From Cryptomeria japonica (lineage: Eukaryota; Streptophyta; Pinopsida; Cupressales; Cupressaceae), in assembly GCF_030272615.1 (NCBI RefSeq), contig NC_081411.1:40599140-40663139 (forward strand): a stretch of DNA of 64,000 bases. Direction: 5' to 3'. The notes under the pieces were generated by a model, which worked only from the letters and a program-made list of their open reading frames with translations, did not search any database and was not told the DNA's origin. This document shows, one piece after another, positions 32,555-45,231 of this stretch. Numbering within the stretch: the stretch's first letter is position 1; each line of letters starts with the position of its first letter. A program made the translations under genes and the position numbers.

Positions 32555-34374
32555 AAGTCATGGTTTTTCCAAATTATCAATCGCCAAAATATAAAAGATG
32601 GCAAATTCCTAAGTTAGCGAACTTGTTGAATCATTTTGAAAGAAATGGATTGGGCAAAGGAACAAATGGTTCGAGGGAGAGAAAGTTTGTTGAACCTCTA
32701 GTGTACCAAAACACTAAATCATTAAAAAGTTGAAATGGCTATGGAAGAAAGCTTGAAAGGTTTTAGAAAGTTTAAAATCATCAAATTAGAGAAGAGGTTT
32801 GTCTAGGCAATTGAATTCACCTAAATATTAATGATTGGCAACATGAGAAGAGATAAGTAGAGCCCACAAAAGGTGCAAGTGAGGGAGAAGAGTTGAATTA
32901 ATTTCTTTAACTATCAATACTTGAAATGTATAAAAGGGAGAAATAAATATATAAAAAAGGGCCTCTTTGGCCAACCAAGAAGAGGTGAGAAATTGGAAAT
33001 TTGCAAAGTGCAGAGTTGATGCTACAAAGATCAAAAGAGGCCTTTTGGGAGAGAACACTACAAAAGAGATCAAGAAAATGACATTCACTCCTAAGGGATG
33101 TGGTTGTTGGGCGATGGCTAGGAATATTTGGAGAGTGACTTGAGCTAGGTGACTTCTGAGAGGCCAACAACCTTCTCATGTGTTAGATCTTGAAGGCCAA
33201 AAATCTTCAACAAGATTTGCAATATCAAAGCAATAGTAGAGGGATAGACATCTTTGGGGCTTCTATAAAAATGAAAAGAACAACTTTCCTTGCAAGGGAC
33301 TAAGAGTTGATACCAAAGAGAATATGGTAGTGATAGAAAATTGTCAGTTCGAAGATTGAAAATTTGAGAAAGGCTCAAGCCAAGGCATGTGAGAAGGCCA
33401 ATATGCAATGTCATGATGCTAAATATAATTTCTAGAAGCAATCACAATAAAAATCTCATGAATTTCTAGTTTTATTGTATTTGTGTGTTGTAAGTGTTTA
33501 GGCTATGTGGCTAGATAGTCTAGTAAGACTCCCCTTACCATGACTGCACTACAACCATTTTTTTGGTATTGTAAACCTTCTAAAATATTTGCTAGAATTA
33601 ATATGAAATTTATAAATGTTTCAAAGAAAACTCTGCATTTGTTCTTATTAAGACAACATTAATCCTATATCAATCTAGAAAGGATGCAAACATCTATTAC
33701 ATGTGGATTTTTTTAAATCTCCTAAGAGGAAATGGAGATCATAATGGACTATTTATGATCTCTAATAAAGAGAAGTGGACAAAGTCTTTCAAGCTCAAGA
33801 TGAATAGTAAAAGGTCAAACTAAGCCCAATTGAATTTAATCCTAGTTGGCATACATAAAAAAATGCCCTATTTGACTTAGGCTTTGAACCACTAGACATC
33901 CCACAAACTAGTATTTATAAATGCTATGGCATTTCTAATTAATAGATAGTAGGAAGCTTCTTCAACTAGAAATTATTGCATCTCTTTTGCACAATTTTTT
34001 TTTATCAAGAAGAAGAAAAAGAGAAAGGTGACAACATCATGGGTTGGAAACATATTATTGATTGTCAAGTCTTGTTGAATTACTAAATAGTCTCATGGCC
34101 ATGACCACCCTCATTCTAATGGAATAGTTTCAATTGCTTAGAAGTGTGATTGTTTTACCTTTGTCTATAAGCTCTTGCATTATATTTTGGAGATGTGATT
34201 CTATTCCTTTCATCTTTTATGTAACTTAGTCTATTAAATTTTTGTACTTTAATAGAAAATATATGCTATTCATCATAAAAATAGATATATAATTTTTACA
34301 ATATATTCTTTGATAAGTAGAAGATATTTTTTATTGAAAGTCAAATATATTGCTATCAGAATCTATGTAGTATT
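32555..34374. other. no gene recognised
   Basis: This is AT-rich intergenic sequence. Short frames on both strands (for example minus 33145-33441) have no known domain and no coding signature. A purine-rich plus strand around 32900-33450 may be an old repeat. Confidence 0.5.
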
Positions 34375-34540
34375 TGAGTCAAACTCAATGACCCATGTTT
34401 CATGAGTGGTGGTTCACAAGAACACATCTCTCATGAGAACGAATGGTGTGCAATGAGTGTTTTGTGTACCATTCATTCTCATGAGAGATGGGTTCTTGTG
34501 AACCACTACTCATGAAACATGGGTCAATGAGTTTGACTCA
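34375..34540. repeat. 166-bp foldback (long inverted repeat)
   Basis: Arms 34375-34447 and 34468-34540 are reverse complements with 4 mismatches in 73 bp, around a 20-bp loop. It lies about 250 bp beyond the kinase stop codon. I find no clear target duplication; it could be a foldback MITE. Confidence 0.92.
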
Positions 34541-34787
34541 TAAACTATACAGTTGAATCATAATATCAATATCATAAATATTTTCTTTTTTAAATTGTGT
34601 AATAGTTTCTATATTTTTTTTTTGAATAATCCATCATAGAAAACATAAATTACCTTGAAGCTTATGTAACTAAATATATTATATTCTAAATGGAAAAAAT
34701 ATTATATTGTAACTAAATTGAATTATTGATGTCAAATAGTAATTTCATTTTCATAACAAATAAATTTAAAATTAAAGAAAATTTGAG

Positions 34788-37700
34788 CTACACTGTTGAT
34801 GAAGCAACAGATCTAATAGAATGGCTGCTAGAAGAAGCCTCTCCTACTGATAATCTACTTTGAGTAACCAAGCCCTCTTCTTCTTCCTTATTTTCCTTAA
34901 TCGCTTCCATCAGTTTCAACACCTCACCCATCTTTGGCCGCTTGTTAGGGACCTCGTCTACACATGTCAAAGCAATATCTAGCATTTCTACCATCTGCAA
35001 CAATGATTCCTTGTGACCAACAATCTCCAAGTCAAAAACCTCGCTTCTCCAATTAATGTTTGTATAAACAGAGTTAACCCACTCTGGGAGATCCACCCCA
35101 GGGGAACCTATTGTAGAGTACATTTTTCCTGTGAGGAGCTCTAACAGAAATATACCAAAGCACCAAACATCTGATTTAGGAGAAACCTTTTTTGTGTGAA
35201 GATATTCAGGTGCTTTGTATGACATGAGTCTTAGGGATGCAAGCTGTGGACTGAGGAGAGGTGCAAGGCCATAGTCAGAGAGTGCAGGGTTTAAGTCCTG
35301 GTCTAGCAAGACATTGGAAGACTTGAGGTTACCATGAGGGGTTTTTTGTTGTGGGCATTGGGTGTGCAGGTAGGCCATCCCTTGAGCTACCCCTTGAGCA
35401 ATTTTGAACCTAGATTTCCAGTTGAGAGGCATCCTACCAGGTCCTCGAGCGCCTGTGGAATCAATAGGAATCAGTAAAATCAAATTCTCAAAATGATCCT
35501 ACAAACAAATGAAGGATATCGTGATCAATATCTAATATACCATCAAATTCAAGGCAATTGTTTTGGTTGATCATTTATTAACATAAATTTAAATTACACA
35601 AAAGCTACTCACTCCAGTTTTGAAGCCTGCAAATTTAAAGAAATGAAAAAAGCGATTTACCACACAAAAGTAGAGTGCAAATAAGCCATTGTAGCATTAC
35701 TTAATATTACTGAATTAATATTATTAGATCATCATTAAAGTTGTTTTTTATTATTTCTGAATTTGATTGTATTATTATTTTATATCAACATTTCAAATCA
35801 CACTTGATAATCTACCTAGACTATTAGATCGAATAAACTCCAATCATTCCAAAAAAAAAGATAAAACAGCATTAAATCAGATAAACTCCAAGCACAAACA
35901 ATGTATTTAAAGTAGAAAAACATCCTTTAGCAAGCTTTGAAATTAAGGTTTTCATACTTTCTTATAAAATGTAAGCGATTCTGCGAAGTTTTCATTCACT
36001 TTATGCTTTGCTTCTGATAGACATGAAATCATATCAATTAAAGGATGTTTGCATCGTATATTCTTAGACCATGTCGGTCAGATACGTTCCTCTAGTTATC
36101 TAACATAAGTGATCTTTCTGTGAAGAAAAAGAATATTGACAAGCGGCTCTTCACAGCCTTGAGGATTTCTATTGTTAGAAACTTGGTACAATTATATTCC
36201 CCTTTTCAAAGAATATATCCATACGGAGAAAGACATTCACATTATGAGCCGTCCTGTAACTGTTAGGAGCAAATTTATATTGTTTATAGAGTATCCTTTT
36301 AACTTCTGATCTACAATTTGATGTTCTATTTTGGGGAAATGGTTATCCAGTTTTCAGATATCGATGGTTGGATGTTACATAACTGAAGTTTTAACTTTTC
36401 ATCGATGAGGACTGTTGTTAAATTCATTTGAGATCATGAAACGATTCTATAACATTGATGACTGGATGTTATATAACTGAAATTTTAACTTCTCATCGAT
36501 GAGGACTGTTGTTAAATTTGTTTGAGGCAATGATACAATGAATAGGCTGTAAACAATCCTCATCGATAAGAAGTCAAAACTTCACTATAGCATCCAGTCA
36601 TTGATGCCATGGTGCATCTTAATGACTTGATAATCATTTCCCTATCTTGGTCCCTTTTGTTTTTTAATAACAAAATCTATGTTGCCATTAATACATTATT
36701 TTCAACATTTACAACATAATTATAGAAACTATTGTTAAATTTCTCATAGACTAGTTAGGAGTCAATTCTAGGACCATCCAATTGTTGTTGGGTTGCTCTA
36801 CCACTGAGCTACTAGCCTCCTTGTGTGACAAGTAATATATTATTTTTTAATGTTACAATAACAATTATAGAGACTATTATTAATTTTCTCATGGACTAGT
36901 TAGGAGTCAAACCTAGGACCCCCAATGTTGTTGGGTTGGTCTACCACTGAACTACCAATCTTCTTAGTGACCAGTTCATCTTTGATTTGGATGTAGCTCA
37001 TTTTCTGCCACTTCTCCTTAAGCCACATTGTAGGTGCTTGGGGATCCTAACTTGGCCTACTTGTGCTCATTTGAATTTTGTTACCATGTTAAACTTTTCG
37101 TGGACCAGCTAAGAATCAAACCTTAGAGCCATTCGCTATTGAGATGCTCTACCATTAAGCTACTATTCGTCTTGGTGACCAGTCCATTTTTTATTTAGAT
37201 GTGATTTATTTTACAGTACCCTCCTTGAATCATTCTACAAGTTCTTGGGGAATTTAGTTTAGTGTGACACTATTCATCTGGACTTTAATACCATGTTACT
37301 AGAAATCAAATCTATGGCTCCCATATACTACGTAGATGCTCTACCTTTAAATTACCAGCACTCCTAATAACCGGTCCACCATTGATTTAGTTGCAGTTAG
37401 AATCGTCACTCCTATCAATTGGGCAAGAGATTAGGTTTCCAGACATTTTTGTTGAGTTATTGTAGGACCAAGTCGAGTATTGTCTTCAACATGAATTCAG
37501 TATCATGTTATGATATTCGTATTTAAATTAAATATTGCTGATCGATTTAATTTGCAACATAGTTGCAGGAAGTGGTGGATAACTTTTTCTACTGGTTTCT
37601 TAAACAATTTTACAAAACTCAACAAACAGAACATAAAAGCTGTTAAAGTAAAACTTCAAACATTCAAAAACAAGTGAACAGAGAATGTTATGGAATATTA

Positions 37701-39043
37701 CCGTGCAGACGATCAAATAGGCTTCCATTAGGCATATAGTCGTAAACTACGAGCTTATCCTCCTTGGCAAAATAGTAGGCTGAAATGGGGACCAGATTAC
37801 TGTGTTGCAGTTTACTAAGGAGCTTCATCTGCTGATCAAAATCCTTCTTTGTCAAAACATTTAGATCTTTAAGCCTTTTCACAACTAAAGATTCACCAGT
37901 TTCAAGCACTGCCTTGTATGTGCTCCCAAAGTTTCCTCTCCCAAGTAGCTCTGCAGATGCCCTGAGCAGATCATCGATGTCGAAACCAGGGGGATCTAAC
38001 CTAGATGTGAATACCATCTTTTCCTTATTCTTTGGCTCTACTTCATTCCCCGAAGAGCTAGACTGGAATGTTTCTGTTATCTCCACATTCTTCTGCATTT
38101 GTGGGGAACCTTTTGAAGCTGCTTTCTTTGCCTTCGTCATTCGATAACAGCAGTAAAAGAAAAGTGCTAAAAGTACTACACATACAAAGGCTGACACCAC
38201 AATTACAGTAATAAGGATGTCTCTGGTTTTGTGTCCTGGATTTCTCCCCTGCACCCCATTAGCAGTACCTGGAGATGGAGGAGATGGAGAAGGCGATGGA
38301 GCAGGTGCAGGTTCAATAGGACATAACTTATTCAGAGGTTTCCCACACAAGCCAGGGTTGCCCAAGAAAGAGCTTCCATTGAAAGATTGCATAATTGGAG
38401 TATTTGGTATTGGCCCTTTCAGATTGTTGTTCGACACGTTGAAGACTTGTAGCTTTGATTGATTGAAAGCGGGGATTGTGCCAGAGAGACTGTTATTCTG
38501 GACTTCAAATATCTCCAACGAACTGCAATTCAATATAGATAAAGGAATCGAGCCATTCAGACTGTTATAGTGCAGTTTTAACTGCCTCCATGATGCAGAA
38601 AAGTGCTCTGGCATGGGACCTGTGAGTTTATTATGTGAAAAATCAATGAATTGCAGCTTTAAGAGGGTTGATAGACTAGGAAGGAATCCAGTGAATCTAT
38701 TTTCCCTAAAAACAATGTCTTTTAATTCTGTAAGATTTAGCAGTGCATTCTCTTTAATGGATCCTTGAAGCCCCATCTCTTCTAACCGAATCCCTGTAAC
38801 CCGTCCGTCAAAACATGTAATCCCTATCCACTGGCTTACGTTATAATAACACTGTGGCCCGGACCAATTCTTCTGCAATACACTATTATTGAAAAGACCA
38901 TCTTTCAAATTTAACAGTGCAGTCCTCTCAGTTGGATTGTAACGTTCTGCGCCATTGGAATAGTAACACATGCAGAGGAATATGACCAACCACAAACAAA
39001 ATTTCAAACTCAAGCAATTCATTAATCCACATTCACGGCCCAT
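34788..39043 (-). CDS. LRR receptor-like kinase, LRR-III / pollen-receptor-kinase type (2 exons, 668 aa)
   Basis: Exon 1 is 39043-37702 and exon 2 is 35452-34788; GT at 37701 and AG at 35453 join in frame at Gly448. Residues 1-31 are a signal peptide. An LRR N-terminal cap follows (about 36-80), then about five LRRs (82-210), a Pro/Ser stretch (243-258), a transmembrane helix (275-299) and the kinase (about 360-640). FDIDDLLRASAELLGRGNFG (354-373) is the signature before the kinase in LRR-III receptors. Lys389 is the ATP-binding lysine. The catalytic loop is HGN (487-489), not HRD, and DFG is DYG (507-509), so phosphotransfer is probably weak or absent, as in much of this subfamily. Length and the single intron fit the family. 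It probably acts at the plasma membrane in signalling; the ligand is unknown. No stops or frameshifts. Confidence 0.93.
36362..36607. repeat. three-copy module, two direct and one inverted
   Basis: A block with TAACTTTTCATCGATGAGGA is present at about 36362-36432 and again at 36459-36528. A reverse-complement copy lies at about 36553-36607, so copies two and three can fold into a hairpin with arms of about 55 bp. It lies inside the kinase intron. Confidence 0.8.
36733..37395 (-). repeat. tandem array of degraded tRNA-like TRIM LTRs in the kinase intron
   Basis: LTR-like units start at about 36733, 36878, 37087 and 37294. The last three are about 208 bp apart, near the 199-bp LTR-plus-interior step of the intact TRIM. 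Between them lie interior remnants with CCTTAAGCCACA-like and TTACCATGTT or ATACCATGTT (primer-binding) sequences. On the minus strand the A box (TAGCTCAGTGGTAGAGC in the first, TAGTTCAGTGGTAGACC in the second) and the B box persist. The array is in the same orientation as the host gene. Confidence 0.82.
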
Positions 39044-39274
39044 TTATGGTACAGAATTAAAATATCAAGTTCTATAATCTCTGTCAACACCATATATGCC
39101 CTGCAGATTACTCCTGCTACCCCAATTAAAGAAATCCCTTCTTGCCCACTGCCCAGAGTTGAGACTCTTGAACTTTTACAATTAGCAGGGTTGAGTAATC
39201 CAACTGGTGTGCATGCGCAGTTGGGAATTTTATTTCTTATTATGCATAGCTTCTGGTAAAAATTGTATGAATTT

Positions 39275-39290
39275 ATTTTTTATATATTTA
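39275..39290 (-). promoter_or_regulatory. candidate TATA box of the kinase gene
   Basis: The minus strand reads AAATATATAAAAAAT about 235 bp upstream of the ATG at 39043. AT-rich surroundings make chance matches likely. Confidence 0.3.
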
Positions 39291-40650
39291 GAATCAAATT
39301 CTATGATCTTCCATAGAAAAAAAAAGAGAGAAAGAATTGAATGACCTTCACAGAGAAGGAACTTTACCCGCCAATGAATGTAGACCTATAACACCTTGCT
39401 GAAGAATTTCCCTTTACCGACCTTCTAACTAGGCCATTCTAATAATAAGCATAGGTTAGAATTGAAGCCCTTAATCACAGTTATATAGACACTAACCAAT
39501 ATACCCACAAGCAAACTTAGCCAAAATCCAAAGCAATTTCCCTCAATATTCAGACACAACATACCGTATAAATTCTATTGAGAGGAGCCTGCACCAAAAT
39601 CCTGTTTCTGATTGGTCAGACTTCATGTCCATATCAATAGGGCACTGCAAAAAGAACTATGGATGATGAAATGATCTTTCACCATTCGGTTGGAAGCTTC
39701 TAAAACAGAGCATGGGGAAACTTCCTATCAAATCTAAGAGGGCATCTGCTAGTGCTCTATCAAAGGCAAAATGTACTTGTAGGCAACCTAATTTTTAACA
39801 TTAGAATAAGGTCAGCCGACAGACACAGGAAAAGGAAAAGAAGTTGACATTAAGAACTTCGATTGTTTTCTTGAATATGTCATGAATAGACCAAACCCTA
39901 AGAAAAGTTCTTTTGGCTCCCCAAAATTTGGTATAACTTCTACCTCAAGCATTCAATGATTTCTTTCCCCTGCAGAAACGAGAATTTATAGTGCCTTTTA
40001 TTGAGTCCCAAGCATCACTACTACAGTGTTTTGGATTACCGTCATCAATTTGGTGAAGGAATAAAAAATTCTCTACTTTTTTCTAAATGGTTACAAGAAA
40101 GCAGAAAGTAATAAGAATTGTTCTATAATCTATGCAAGCTTAGATCATCAATTGTATAATGACATCAAAAAGGCCGGAGAATCCAATGACCAGCCTACAA
40201 CCAGTAAGTTTGATGACCATCTAACCAGACCTTGCTTTCACCAACAACCTGCATTTCCTCCAAAGATTTCATAACTTACAATGTGACAACTAATTTCTCT
40301 GTGCTGTCAGAGTTTATGTATATCAGACTGGACAACGAAATTGTTATCTCCAATGTCTGAAATGGGTGATTTCAATCAAAAACATCTAGTTTGATGGATA
40401 AGTTTGAAAGCTTATAATGCTATCAGTCCATTTAATATAGAGCTGGCATTAAGCCCTCTAAAACTCTCACAGATTCGTCCAATTATTTTTTGTGTGGTAT
40501 ATTATTCATATGATGCTGAAAGCAAATATAATATTGCAAACAACTTCCCTAAAATATCAAGTAATTGGAGGGAGTTGACTAATGGATTCTTGGACAACAT
40601 TACATAGACGAAGTTTGTGGGCCCCTAAATTTTATTTTTCATGGGATGTT

Positions 40651-40745
40651 GATTTGTAGACATATTTAAAATTAAAAAAAAAAAAAAATTTATGTGATTT
40701 GTAGACATATTTAAAATTAAAATTTTTTTTTTTTTTATGTGATTT
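40651..40745. repeat. tandem duplication of a 46-bp unit
   Basis: Two copies of a unit that begins GATTTGTAGACATATTTAAA and ends in an A or T homopolymer plus TTATGT stand side by side, followed by a partial third start at 40740. Confidence 0.85.
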
Positions 40746-42599
40746 GTATAATATTTTTTTATGCATTGATATTAAAATATGATATTATTGATGTTTGAAA
40801 ATTTTGAAATTATTAATTAATTAATCATTCAAAAGTGTGTTGATAACATAATAGTTTTAATTGTTTTAAAAAGTCGTGTATATTGTATTAAAAGCTCTTA
40901 ACTTGTTTTAAAAGAAAATTAAAGGTCTTAATGATTGTCATTATTGATCCAAGTAAAGTTCTTAAAAAAATTCTGAAATTATCAAACAATTTAGTTATTT
41001 AAAAGCACTTTGAAAATAAAACAATAGCTTTGATTACTTAAGTGTGAAAAGCCATGCCTCTGTGTTAAAAGCCCTCACTCGTTTTAAGAGAAAATTAAAG
41101 TTTTTAATGGGTGTCCTTAAGAATATATAGAAAGGTCCTTAGAAGCTCAAAAAGAAAGATCCTACTACAATGTCTTTTAATTGTTCATAACTTGTAGAAT
41201 AGAAATTTATCACATATTTTTTTAATTTAGGAGAAAATTTTATCAATATTAAATTTATTTTTTTACATTTAGAATTATATTATTATTAATTATGTCTTTT
41301 GCTTTTATGTTTTATTTTTTATTGATTTTTTTTTAATATTTATTTGTAATTAGTAAGGTTTTTTTCATTTGATTCGTAAGTTGCTATTTCTTCATCTATG
41401 GCCTTTTTTTAAAACTTGTTTTTCTTAAATTTTGTTACTAATAAAATATGACTCACCCAATAGGTAATAATAAATTCTTCAATAGTAGGATAGGTTGTGC
41501 AATGTATGGGAATAAGATCCTAGCTTAGGAATGTAAACTAAAATCTTAAATCTCCATGGCATATCATTGGAATCACAAATAGGATCAATTATAGTCCTAA
41601 TAGGAGAGTTGAACACTTGTAGTTTATGATTTCTTTGTTACAGTGGATTTCAAATTGTGAAGTGTGTGTGAATGATAAATGATAGGAAAATGATGACTTT
41701 CGGCATAAACAGTAAATTACATAATAGAAAACTATGATAGTAAGCAAGATTTGGAAATAAGATACAAAGAGGCACTTGTAGCTACAACTAGAGCCAAAAG
41801 TCTCGGACACAAGCACCAGACATCATAGTAATGAGGGTGGCCAAATTGATAGAAAGTTTTAGAAGTGCAATCAAGAAGTCCTATGGGCCTATCTCCCAAA
41901 AATCCAATTGAAAAGTACCATACACAGGTGTTGGATGCCCTAGTTCTAGTGTTTCTACTTGTTTGAAATCTGAAACTATCTATTTCAGTCTTCTTTGGAC
42001 TCTTGTAGCCTCTTCTATTGTCAAATCTGAACTTACACAAATGAAAGCAAGGGAAAATGGTTGTGTTGTATAAGAGCTTGCCTAAGTCAAACCCTATGTT
42101 GGTATTCCCACCTCAACAATAATTATGATTAATGTAAAAGAGAGATTATCCTCAGAGAGGTCAATATTTATATTATTTGTGGTTATAAGATATAATCTTT
42201 CAACATATTTATTCATATGTATTTTGAATTCATATTGTATTGTAGACAAAAAAATGAAGTTAACACAACAACATAATAAAATCTCACTCAAAATATTCTG
42301 AACTTTTCAATTAACTATTAAACCCTCTAAACACATGAGACATTATTCTTCAATAGAATTCAAATGGAATTTCTTGGGTTCAAATTATCATGTCTGTTTT
42401 AAGCAAATTTCTGAGAGCTAATCTATAATGGGTGCTTCTAATATCTCGTATTTCATGATATTCTAATTTGTAGCCTTGAGTCTCTTAGCCAATAATACTA
42501 TTCCTTTTCTTAAGAAAATCAATTTGTGCACGTCTTGCTTATTGAGTTTAATGCATTAACAATGATGGATTCTTCACTATCATTATGGTTTCGATGCTC

Positions 42600-45231
42600 C
42601 CCTTTCCTATCTTTGGTTGATAACCAAAACTGAAATTGAGATCTTATTGAGGTTCTGTTGTGACCTTTTCACACATCGCCCCATTGCTAACGGGGACCCC
42701 CTCTTTCACTGCTTTCCGCATGTTTAGGTTAGGGTTTTGGCAGCTTAGTGGGCAATTTTGTGTTTCTCGTGCCCGAGTCTCAGAGTTTTGGTCATGCCTA
42801 GTGTCATTTAGGGTTTTTGAAGTTATAGGATCAAGTGCGTGAAAATTGAGTTTTTTTTTAATGATTCTAGTTTTGTCTAAGTGTAGACCTTTCAAGCGGT
42901 AACATGCTTTTGAATGTGCACATCGGTGATTTTAAGTGCTAAGGTGTTTTTAGACCTTTTGGAGTTGATTTCTCACTCCTAGAAAGTTATTCAAATTGAT
43001 TTCGCACTTTACCCGATAGATTTCCTTGTGTTACGCTCCATTTTTTTATGAATTTGCCCATGTCCAGTTGAGTTTTATTAAGTTTTGAAGTTTCCTAGTG
43101 GTTTTGAGTGGAAAAATCATCATTTTCCAGATGAAAATCCATATTCTAAGGGTCAAAAGGTCAAAATTTCATCCTAGAGGTGCTTTTCCCCTCATAATCC
43201 TGACTACCCATGGTTTTCCGCACTCAAAATCCAAATTGGACAGGATTTCCCTTGAAATCCATACTTGCCTCATTTTTCCACCACTGTGAATCCATACTAG
43301 GATCAATTTTCCCCTGGATGCATTAAATTTTGACTAAGTGTTAGGATTTATCCTGACTACCCACATTTTTGCACCAGGGAGTATGGATAGGATTGTGGAT
43401 GACATTTGTCTTGATTACACACCTGGGTCGATTTTCCACCAAGTTTTTTGTGACAAGTTTTGAGGATTTTTGTGTAGACACTCATTCCAGACTTAAGTCG
43501 ATTTTCCACTGAGAGAGATTTCCAATGTTTTGAGTCTGTATTTTCATCCAAAGTGGGGTCATTTTTTCACCAGAGGGGTATTTTTGCGTGAATGACATAA
43601 TTTTGAGTGGAATTTTCATCCCAAACCAAACTGATTTTCCCCTAGACCCCATTTTGTGCACATTTGATGATTTTCAATGGGATTTTTTATCTCTACTGGG
43701 ATCAATTTTCCCGTAAGGGGATGTTTTGATGATTTTAAGTGATTTTTGTTAGGATTTTTTAATCCTTAGATCGATTTTCCCCAATTGACCATTTTTGGAT
43801 TTAAATTGAAATATTTTAATAAAGTGAGACCCATTTAATTGTTTCTTTTAATGAAAGGAAATGATCGTTTAAAAAATTATTAAAAAAAAAAATTAATGAT
43901 TTGCAATGAGCATTTAATGTTTTCAACCTTCTAGAAGCAAATCGGTTTCTACCAAGCAAGTATAAGAACAAGTGTTTTATCCCACATTGCTTGTGTGGTG
44001 AGATTTGATGATGAAAGTGAGTTCAAATGGAGAGAGATCCAGCTTTATTTTATCATTGAGTTTGCCAATTATATCTATACTTGGGCGATTTTCTCTCTAG
44101 TTGGCGATTTTGGAGGAAGTGATCAAGTGAAGTGATTGATTGAAGACTATTCTTGCTGTCAATTTTTTCCTCATTGCCATTTATTTTTGTCTAGCTTGGC
44201 AACTTTTGGTGGCTGCCATTGATAACTTTGTGCCACTATTTTTGGAGAGGTATCGCCATTTTTTGTGAGATAGCGATTTTGCTAAGGAGGGCATTTTTTG
44301 TGTTTGGGGTTTCTACCTCCAACTTAGGCGATTTTCCTTGATGCCACCATCCTTGCTTGATGTTCTCAAACTTGATTTGGTAGATTGGAGTGTAATTTGA
44401 AGACATTTTTAGACTTGTGTGTTTGGCGTCATAGTTGGAGAAATATCAATTTTGGTTTTGCAAGGGTTTGGTGCCATATTTTGGTGGATTCCCTTCATGT
44501 TTGGTGGCTACCATTATTCCTACTTGCTATGATCATTGCATATCTGAATCTTGACACCATTGTTACAGCTGATACGACCTCCATTATTGGTTGATCATCA
44601 ATTTTCAGACTTATACTTTATTGCCCAGTCCACCACAACTTCAATGATTTGCACTTGGAGGCATTTTGGGGATCATTTTCAGTCAATCCTCAGACCATTT
44701 GAGAGTTGTCACAGGTCTGCAACTTCGTTTTGGCTACTTGTCCTCAGAAAACTTAACTTTTACCAGCCATACCTAAGTTCTCGAGTTTGATTGCTTTCGC
44801 CATCAAGACTATTTTTTATCCAATTTGTGCATATTTTGAATTATTACAACATGTTTTGAGAGGTTAATTTGTATAGTTGCAGGTTGTCTTTAGATTTGTT
44901 GGCAGCCATTGTTGATTTTGAAAGGTGTCCTTGGACATAATTTTGTGTGAAAGCACAACCTTTCACATCTTCCTTAGTCATTATTGATCCGGTATACTCC
45001 TTTGCACTTTAAATTACACAAAATTTTAAGTATAGGGAGGTGTTGATTTCATGAGGGTTTCATACCCTAACCTTGTCACATTTTGTATTTAAATTGTTAG
45101 AATCTATCTAGAGTGTGGATTATTTTCCTGATTTTCATACCCTAATTAGCCTAAATCATTAAGAAGTTGGGAATTTTATTAAGAATAGTTATATTTTCCT
45201 AAGTTCTAACTTCAAGCTTCGTACAGGTGCG
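42600..45231 (+). repeat. spacer with degenerate GATTTTCC tandem repeats
   Basis: Between about 43020 and 43800 a unit of roughly 50-60 bp recurs about a dozen times with a core of (G)ATTTTCCCC or GATTTTCCAC, often after GGATC or GTCGA. From 44050 to 44400 a second series with GGCGATTTT and GCCA motifs follows. No long frame exists. It directly precedes the extra ORF at 45232, as the repeat-rich spacer 61770-63060 precedes the homologous ORF on the other strand. Confidence 0.6.

Larger units (their letters stand above)
35453..37701 (-). other. intron of the LRR kinase gene (2249 bp)
   Basis: The donor is CACG|GTAATATT and the acceptor TTCCACAG|GCGCTC on the minus strand. The splice restores the kinase reading between LFDRLH and ARGPGRMPLNW, the position where LRR-III kinases usually have their intron. 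It holds a three-copy module (36362-36607) and a TRIM array (36733-37395). Confidence 0.92.
39044..42600. other. upstream flank of the kinase gene, no further gene seen
   Basis: AT-rich sequence with only short, domain-free frames. The first few hundred bases would hold the 5' UTR and promoter. A tandem duplication is at 40651-40745, and very T-rich stretches at 41210-41450. I recognise no element. Confidence 0.5.

Noticed and set aside
37914-38462. Plus-strand open frames opposite kinase exon 1
   Set aside because: They are antisense to a well-supported receptor-kinase exon and have no domain.
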